From assembly GCA_003647095.1 (NCBI GenBank), contig QMME01000319.1, positions 1-5,112 on the forward strand: a DNA stretch of 5,112 nucleotides, written 5' to 3'. Positions 1 to 5,112 of the stretch are shown one piece after another. The DNA is from Deltaproteobacteria bacterium. GTDB lineage: Bacteria; Myxococcota; B64-G9. Under the pieces are notes generated by a model that did no database searches, was not told the DNA's origin, and was given only the letters and a program-made list of their open reading frames with translations. The position numbers were made by a program, and so were the translations under genes. Position 1 is the stretch's first letter, and each line of letters begins with the position of its first letter.

Positions 1-1345
<1,345 letters not shown>

Positions 1346-1371
1346 GACCCCCTCGCTTTCATTACCCGGTT

Positions 1372-2640
1372 TCAGGCCGCCGGTTCGTCTTCTCCCGCCA
1401 GCCGTCTCAACACCAGCCACAGTGCCGCGTGGGCCGCCAGGCGGCGCACGAAATCGCGGTCCCGTGGTGGAAACCGAAGTTGCCGGGTCTGGCAGCCCCG
1501 CGCGTCGCAGACGGCGAACCACACCAGGCCCACGGGCTTTTCCGGGCTGCAGCCGTCGGGGCCGGCGATACCGGTCACGGCCACGGCCAGGTCGGCCCCG
1601 CTGAGCCGCTGCACCCCCCGGGCCATGGCCTCGGCACACTGGACGCTCACCGCACCGTGCGCGGCGATGATGTCGCCGTCCACGTCGAGCAGGCTCTGCT
1701 TGGCCGCGTCGGAGTAGGTGACCGCTGACAGTACAAACGACCGGCTGGCGCCGGGGATGTCGGTGAGCAGCTTGCCGACCAGCCCGCCGGTGCAGCTTTC
1801 CGCCACGGCCAGGGTGCGGCCGGCCGCCCGCAGGCGTTCGAGCAGCACCTGCGGCAGGGTGGCCGAGCCGCGGGAAAAGACGTGGTGCCCCAGCCGCCGG
1901 CGAATGTCCCGCTCCACCTGGTCGAGCAGGCGTGACGCCGCCGCCGGTTCGCCGGCCTGGACCCGCAACACCAGTTCGATCTCGGGAAGCGCCGCCCGGA
2001 AGCCCAGCTCCAGCCCGGTGTACTTTTCCTCCACCCCGGCCAGGGTATCCTGCAGCCAGCCCTCGCCCCGGCCGAACACCCGCAGGATGCGGCCCTGGAA
2101 GAACTCGCCGCCGCCGCCCTGCCGGCGCAGCCGCTCCAGGCGTTCGAGTACCGGGCCGCGGAACATGGCGGTGAACTCGGCCGGTGGTCCAGGCAGGCAG
2201 AACAGGTGCCGGCCGGAAATATCCAGCTCGAAGCCGGGAGCGGTGCCCAGGGGATTTTCGATGGGCCGGGCCCCGGACGGAAAGCGTGCCTGGCGGGCCT
2301 GGTTGTCCGTCCAGGCCAGGCCCCATTCGGCGAAGCGTGCTTGCAGCTGCCCGAGCAGCTTTTCGTCGGTCACCAGCTCCCGGCTGCACAGCTCGGCCGC
2401 GGCCTGGCTGGTGCGGTCGTCCTCGGTGGGGCCGAGGCCACCGGAGCACACCAGGGCATCGGCGCTGGCCAATCCCTGGCGCATGGCCTGCACCAGGTCT
2501 TCCAGCCCGTCCGAGACCACGGCCATGTGCCCGACGCCGAACCCCCGCTCGAACAACCAGCCGGCGGCCCGGTAGGCGTTCGCCTCCTGGATGCGACCGT
2601 CGAGCAGCTCGCGGCCGGTGCTGAGCAGGTCCACGCGCAT
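1372..2640 (-). CDS. cinA: CinA-family protein: MoCF-like N-domain plus PncC-type nicotinamide-nucleotide amidase
   Basis: This 422-residue protein has the usual length of full CinA. Residues 1-170 are the molybdopterin-binding-like (COG1058) domain, with CSGGLGPTEDD at 65-75, NPLGTAPGF at 129-137 and LPGPPAEF at 149-156; in studied relatives it hydrolyses ADP-ribose. Residues about 180-255 match the KH-like linker domain. Residues about 260-415 are the CinA/PncC domain, which deamidates nicotinamide mononucleotide to nicotinate mononucleotide in pyridine nucleotide salvage. AESCTGG (280-286) carries the catalytic serine S282. K314 in TYSDAAKQSLL is the likely partner lysine, and AVTGIAGPDG (354-363) is also typical. 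The early TG-x-EL motif reads STGRELLDG, with R10 where T or D is usual. The name comes from competence induction in streptococci; a competence role is not implied here. The start lies 3 nt after the proS stop. The nearest AAGG is about 11 nt upstream, so translation probably depends on coupling to proS. Confidence 0.95.
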   Translation of the reverse strand: MRVDLLSTGRELLDGRIQEANAYRAAGWLFERGFGVGHMAVVSDGLEDLVQAMRQGLASADALVCSGGLGPTEDDRTSQAAAELCSRELVTDEKLLGQLQARFAEWGLAWTDNQARQARFPSGARPIENPLGTAPGFELDISGRHLFCLPGPPAEFTAMFRGPVLERLERLRRQGGGGEFFQGRILRVFGRGEGWLQDTLAGVEEKYTGLELGFRAALPEIELVLRVQAGEPAAASRLLDQVERDIRRRLGHHVFSRGSATLPQVLLERLRAAGRTLAVAESCTGGLVGKLLTDIPGASRSFVLSAVTYSDAAKQSLLDVDGDIIAAHGAVSVQCAEAMARGVQRLSGADLAVAVTGIAGPDGCSPEKPVGLVWFAVCDARGCQTRQLRFPPRDRDFVRRLAAHAALWLVLRRLAGEDEPAA

Positions 2641-2643
2641 GGT

Positions 2644-4074
2644 TCAGTAGGCCTTGGCGAAAAGCACCCGGCGCCGGGATTCGCCGCCGCAGAAGGGGCA
2701 CCGGCCCGCCTCCTCGACGGCGTCGAAGGGTATGCAGCGGATGGTGGCCTTGGTCTCCGCCTGGATCTTTTCCTCGCACTCGCCCCGGCCGCACCAGTGA
2801 GCCAGCAGGAAACCGCCGGGATCGGCGAGCTTCTGCTCGAACTGCTCGCGGTTGTCGACGGTGAAGGTGTACCGGCGCTGGCGTTCCCGGGCCCGCTCGA
2901 GCAGCGAGGCCTGGATGTCCTCGAGCAGCTGTTGCAGCCGCTCCTTGACCTGGCCGCGCTCGATGAAGATCTTCTCGCCGCTGTCGCGCCGCACCAGCAC
3001 CGCGCCCTGCTTCTCCAGGTCGCGCGGGCCCAGCTCGATGCGCACCGGCACCCCGCGCTGTTCCCAGTGGTGGTACTTGAAGCCGGGCTTGAGGTTGCTG
3101 CGCTCATCGACCTCGACCGCCCGGCCCAGGCCGGTCTCCGCGGCCAGCTTGCGGGCCTCGGTGATCATGGTCTCGTTGTCCACCTGCTTGCCGAAGATGG
3201 GCACCACCACCGCCTGGAGCGCCGCCACCCGCGGCGGCAGCACCAGGCCCTTGTCGTCGGAGTGGGTCATGATGAGCGCGCCGATGAGCCGGGTGCTCAC
3301 CCCCCAGGAGGTGGCCCAGACCAGGTGGCGCCGGCCCTGCTCGTCCTGGAAGGTGACGTCGAAGGCCCGGGCGAAGTTCTGGCCCAGGTTGTGGGAAGTG
3401 CCGGCCTGCAGGGCGCGGCGGTCCTGCATCATGGCCTCGATGGTGTAGGTGTGCAGCGCCCCGGCGAACTTCTCCCGCTCGCTCTTGAGGCCGGCCACCA
3501 CCGGCATGGCCAGGTAATCCTCGGCCAGGCGGCGGTAGACCTCGAGCATGCGCCGGGCCTCCTGCTCGGCCTCGTCTTCGTTGGCGTGGGCGGTGTGACC
3601 TTCCTGCCAGAGAAACTCGGTGGTGCGCAGGAACAACCGGGTGCGCATCTCCCAGCGCAGCACGTTGGCCCACTGGTTGATCAGCAGGGGCAGGTCCCGC
3701 CAGGAGGAGATCCACTTGCGGTACATGCTCCAGATGATGGTCTCCGACGTCGGCCGGATGACCAGCGGCTCCTCCAGCTTCTTGCCGCCGCCGTGGGTGA
3801 CCACGGCGCACTCGGGGGCGAAGCCCTCGACGTGCTCGGCCTCCTTCTTGAGGAAGGACTCGGGGATGAGCAGGGGAAAGTAGGCGTTGCGGTGGCCGGT
3901 CTCGGCGAACATGTCGTCGAGGATGCGCTGGATGTTCTGCCAGATGGCGTAGCCGTTGGGACGGATCACCATGCAGCCCTTGACGGGGGCGTAGTCGGCC
4001 AGCTCCGCCTGCTGGATGACGTCGAGGTACCACTGGTTGTAGTCCTGGTCGCGGGGGGTGATGCGGCTTTCCAT
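2644..4074 (-). CDS. proS: Prolyl-tRNA synthetase, archaeal/eukaryotic-type (ProS type 3)
   Basis: The 476-residue class II aminoacyl-tRNA synthetase charges tRNA-Pro with proline using ATP in the cytosol. The N-terminus has the family's DYNQWYLDVIQQAELADYAP. RPTSETIIW (107-115) is the proline-binding TxE region. Motif 2 is RTTEFLWQEGHTAH (150-163), and motif 3 is GVSTRLIGALIMTHSD (258-273) with R262. The anticodon-binding domain runs from about 285 to 390. A C-terminal domain holds C428, C433, C459 and C462, spaced as in the zinc-binding tail of the archaeal-type enzymes, plus an extra C447. The protein ends in the conserved FAKAY with a terminal tyrosine. There is no large INS editing insertion between motifs 2 and 3, which separates it from the roughly 570-residue bacterial type. 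GGAG lies 7 nt before the ATG and supports the start. It is followed after 3 nt by cinA and preceded after 42 nt by a small membrane-protein gene. No key residue is missing. Confidence 0.97.
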   Translation of the reverse strand: MESRITPRDQDYNQWYLDVIQQAELADYAPVKGCMVIRPNGYAIWQNIQRILDDMFAETGHRNAYFPLLIPESFLKKEAEHVEGFAPECAVVTHGGGKKLEEPLVIRPTSETIIWSMYRKWISSWRDLPLLINQWANVLRWEMRTRLFLRTTEFLWQEGHTAHANEDEAEQEARRMLEVYRRLAEDYLAMPVVAGLKSEREKFAGALHTYTIEAMMQDRRALQAGTSHNLGQNFARAFDVTFQDEQGRRHLVWATSWGVSTRLIGALIMTHSDDKGLVLPPRVAALQAVVVPIFGKQVDNETMITEARKLAAETGLGRAVEVDERSNLKPGFKYHHWEQRGVPVRIELGPRDLEKQGAVLVRRDSGEKIFIERGQVKERLQQLLEDIQASLLERARERQRRYTFTVDNREQFEQKLADPGGFLLAHWCGRGECEEKIQAETKATIRCIPFDAVEEAGRCPFCGGESRRRVLFAKAY

Positions 4075-4113
4075 TTCTCGTCTCCGTGGTGAACGGTTCT
4101 CCGGGGAAACCTC

Positions 4114-4143
4114 GTTCTAGTGAAACAGGGTGAGCAGCGACAA
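4114..4143 (-). promoter_or_regulatory. Possible internal promoter for proS
   Basis: On the minus strand TTGTCG (4143-4138) and TAGAAC (4119-4114), each 4 of 6 to consensus, are 18 bp apart. The -10 overlaps the stop codon of the small gene. It would start a transcript near 4106, about 30 nt before the proS ATG, with the GGAG ribosome site included. An essential synthetase gene having its own promoter is plausible, but two 4/6 boxes are weak evidence. Confidence 0.22.
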
Positions 4144-4413
4144 CAGCAGCAGCCCGGCCAGGCAGGTCATCCAGGTGACCAGGGCCACCCGGTCGAGACC
4201 CAGGCGCCGGCGCAGGTCGGCCACCTGGCCGGCGTCTTCGATCTCCGGCAGCAGCCGCCGGGCCGCGGCGAAGTCACCGGCCTCGATGAGCAGGCGCACG
4301 CGGATGGCGGGATCCAGCCGTGCCGGGGCCTGGCCGGCCGTGACTTCATCAGTTTCTTCACGCCCGTCTGCCACGGAGGATTCTGCCTGCCCGTTGTTTG
4401 CGTGCTCGTCCAT
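4117..4413 (-). CDS. Small tail-anchored membrane protein of unknown function
   Basis: I do not recognise a named family for this 98-residue protein. Residues 1-33 are hydrophilic, acidic and low in complexity, so probably disordered. Residues 34-72 look like a short helical hairpin (IRVRLLIEAGDFAAARRLLP, then EIEDAGQVADLRRRLGLD), resembling a single TPR-like unit. Residues about 76-96 form one hydrophobic membrane helix ending two residues before the stop (VTWMTCLAGLLLLSLLTLF). The basic RRR cluster at 69-71 and R75 just before it predict the N-terminus inside, so a tail-anchored inner membrane protein. The ATG at 4413 has a strong GGGAGG, but only 2 nt away. A promoter -10 element sits immediately upstream, so the start may be leaderless. 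A GTG at codon 14 is an alternative start without a good ribosome site. Homologous short proteins may exist, but no function should be assigned from the sequence. It lies 42 nt upstream of proS on the same strand. Confidence 0.75.
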   Translation of the reverse strand: MDEHANNGQAESSVADGREETDEVTAGQAPARLDPAIRVRLLIEAGDFAAARRLLPEIEDAGQVADLRRRLGLDRVALVTWMTCLAGLLLLSLLTLFH

Positions 4414-4421
4414 GACCTCCC

Positions 4422-4450
4422 AGCATAGCGGCAGTGGGCGAGTGAATCAA
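4422..4450 (-). promoter_or_regulatory. Sigma70-type promoter for the small gene/proS/cinA/kinase cluster
   Basis: Read on the minus strand, TTGATT (4450-4445) and TATGCT (4427-4422) match -35 and -10 boxes at 4 of 6 each, separated by exactly 17 bp. The expected transcription start is about 4415-4413, that is at or next to the ATG at 4413. If real, the transcript would be leaderless or nearly so, and the GGGAGG before the ATG would be excluded from it. A second -10-like CATAAT (4480-4475) with a poor -35 could give a leader of about 55 nt that includes that site. Matches are by eye only. Confidence 0.5.
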
Positions 4451-4474
4451 CAGCCAGGTCGAAACGGGTAGGAG

Positions 4475-4480
4475 ATTATG
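4475..4480 (-). promoter_or_regulatory. Alternative -10 element upstream of the small gene
   Basis: CATAAT on the minus strand matches the -10 consensus at 5 of 6. No good -35 lies 16-18 bp further up; GCCACA is the closest. It would start a transcript near 4468, carrying the GGGAGG ribosome site of the small gene. It competes with the better-spaced promoter at 4422-4450. Confidence 0.25.
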
Positions 4481-4495
4481 GACCAGGCGGGGTAA

Positions 4496-4524
4496 TTGTG
4501 GCGACTGCGGACACGTGCTAGTAT
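4496..4524 (+). promoter_or_regulatory. Extended -10 promoter for the lipoprotein gene
   Basis: TTGTGG (4496-4501, 3 of 6) and TAGTAT (4519-4524, 4 of 6) are separated by 17 bp. A TG one base before the -10 (TGC-TAGTAT) makes an extended -10, which offsets the weak -35. The expected start is near 4530-4532, giving a leader of about 32 nt. The AT-rich run after the -10 stands out against the GC-rich surroundings. Confidence 0.5.
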
Positions 4525-4527
4525 TTT

Positions 4528-4552
4528 CCCTGCCGGCTACCTGACGGCAGGG
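4528..4552 (+). promoter_or_regulatory. Perfect 8-bp inverted repeat over the lipoprotein start site and ribosome site
   Basis: CCCTGCCG (4528-4535) pairs perfectly with CGGCAGGG (4545-4552) around a 9-nt spacer. The right arm contains the first part of the AGGGAGG Shine-Dalgarno (4549-4555) of the lipoprotein. The left arm begins 3 nt after the -10 box. It could be a dimeric repressor operator, or an mRNA hairpin masking the ribosome site. If transcription starts near 4531, the transcript keeps about 5 of the 8 pairs, which favours the operator reading. No T-run follows on either strand, so it is not a terminator. Confidence 0.5.
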
Positions 4553-4562
4553 AGGTTGTCGA

Positions 4563-5112
4563 ATGCGTGTACGGGTGCTTACGACGGCGGCGCTGGTGGC
4601 GGTCATGGCGGCGGCCTGTGCCAACCATGCTCCCCGGGTAATTCCCCTGCAGAACAAGACCATCGAGACCAACAAGGTGCTCGAGTTCCTGGTCGAGGCG
4701 GTGGACGACGACGGCGACCGGCTGGAATTCGGCATCCAGGGCAAGCCGGCGGCGGCGCTGTTCGAACAGGTGGACAACAACAGCGCCCGCTTCCGCTGGA
4801 CGCCCAACGCCGCCGATGCCGGCCCGGAGGGTCGCGGCCAGCAGTACGTGGTCACCTTCCTGGTGAGCGACGGCGCGGCCACCGCCAGCGAGGAGATCAT
4901 CATCACCGTGGTGCTGGGCGGCGAGGGCAGCGGCGCGCCGGTGTTCATCACTCCTTCCGACTACACCCTGGATCTCAACAAGTCCGCCACCATCTCCTTT
5001 CACATCGAGGTGCGCGACAGCGATTCCCCCGCGGTGGAGCTGCGCCTGGTGAACAACGACCCCGGGGGCAGCTTCGATACCCAGCCCGGCTCCAAGCAGG
5101 CCACCTACAGCT
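4563..5112 (+). CDS. Putative lipoprotein with Ig/cadherin-like repeat domains (3' end outside window)
   Basis: The frame is open from the ATG at 4563 to the window edge, 183 residues without a stop. Residues 1-18 are a signal peptide: arginines at 2 and 4, then a hydrophobic core. It ends in the lipobox-like MAAAC, so C19 should be lipidated after signal peptidase II cleavage. A at -3 is weaker than the usual L. Residue +2 is Ala, not the Asp inner-membrane retention signal, so outer-membrane placement is likely in a Gram-negative. Residues about 21-118 form a putative Ig/dystroglycan-cadherin-like (He_PIG type) domain. They have NHAPRVIPL at the start, the acidic AVDDDGDRLEFGI loop that may bind calcium, FRWTPNAADAG, and VTFLVSDGAATASEEIIITV at the end. 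A second similar domain starts near 125 (APVFITP, then EVRDSDSPAVELRLV) and is cut by the edge. These domains usually serve surface adhesion or scaffolding; no catalytic motif is visible. AGGGAGG lies 7 nt before the ATG. It is transcribed divergently from the proS cluster. Confidence 0.88.
   Translation, partial: MRVRVLTTAALVAVMAAACANHAPRVIPLQNKTIETNKVLEFLVEAVDDDGDRLEFGIQGKPAAALFEQVDNNSARFRWTPNAADAGPEGRGQQYVVTFLVSDGAATASEEIIITVVLGGEGSGAPVFITPSDYTLDLNKSATISFHIEVRDSDSPAVELRLVNNDPGGSFDTQPGSKQATYS

Larger units (their letters stand above)
4414..4562. other. Divergent intergenic regulatory region
   Basis: These 149 bp separate the leftward proS cluster from the rightward lipoprotein gene. They hold the candidate promoters for both directions and the inverted repeat listed separately. 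The stretch is visibly richer in A and T than the coding sequence around it. I see no tRNA, riboswitch or small gene in it. Confidence 0.7.

Noticed and set aside
2206..4092. 628-codon open frame on the plus strand opposite proS and cinA
   Set aside because: It is an antisense shadow of GC-rich codon phasing. The minus strand encodes clear ProS and CinA motifs throughout, and the plus-strand translation is low-complexity Leu/Ala/Gly/His with no recognisable domain.
4075..4116. Possible hairpins in the gap between the small gene and proS
   Set aside because: Only 4-bp stems form (GGTT/AACC and CCGT/ACGG) and no T-run follows, so neither a terminator nor an attenuator is supported.
4512..4517. 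CACGTG palindrome between the lipoprotein -35 and -10 boxes
   Set aside because: A single 6-bp palindrome is expected by chance, and no known bacterial regulator can be tied to it from this sequence alone.
4528..4552. Inverted repeat read as a rho-independent terminator
   Set aside because: No T-run follows the stem on either strand, and it sits between a promoter and a start codon rather than after a gene.
4358..4951. 197-codon minus-strand frame covering the intergenic region and the lipoprotein start
   Set aside because: The plus strand here has a signal peptide, ribosome site and Ig-like domain pattern. The antisense product is Ser/Thr/Pro-rich without motifs and ends inside the small membrane-protein gene.

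Overview
The window is about 65% GC and looks like a chromosomal segment from a free-living bacterium. It has tight bacterial gene spacing, Shine-Dalgarno sites, a bacterial hybrid-type sensor kinase, a full-length CinA and a lipoprotein signal peptide. Prolyl-tRNA synthetase is the short archaeal/eukaryotic-type form with a C-terminal cysteine-rich domain. That form occurs in several bacterial lineages, including Myxococcota-like delta-proteobacteria, Deinococcus-Thermus and Bacteroidetes. Together with the high GC and an Ig/cadherin-like lipoprotein, it makes a Myxococcota/Bradymonadota-type organism a reasonable guess. This is inference only; no marker here fixes the taxonomy.

Layout. Four genes lie on the minus strand and read leftwards from about 4413. 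They are a 98-residue protein with a single C-terminal membrane segment (4117-4413), proS (2644-4074), cinA (1372-2640) and a PAS-PAS-histidine kinase that runs off the left edge (1-1345). The proS-cinA gap is 3 nt and the cinA-kinase gap is 26 nt. The gap between the small gene and proS is 42 nt. All four could be co-transcribed. A 149-bp divergent intergenic region (4414-4562) follows. Rightwards from 4563 a secreted lipoprotein gene begins, with at least two Ig/cadherin-like beta domains, and runs off the right edge.

The divergent region holds recognisable sigma70-type promoters for both directions. The leftward promoter sits so close to the small gene that its transcript would be leaderless or nearly so. 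The rightward promoter is followed by a perfect 8-bp inverted repeat that overlaps the lipoprotein's Shine-Dalgarno sequence; it could be an operator or an mRNA hairpin.

Functionally the leftward cluster mixes housekeeping roles (prolyl-tRNA charging, pyridine nucleotide salvage) with a soluble sensor kinase and a small membrane protein. I see no obvious single pathway joining them. Both edge genes are incomplete but are open and well supported over the parts visible. I see no RNA genes, mobile elements, CRISPR arrays or convincing terminators, and no evidence of a new defence or biosynthetic system.
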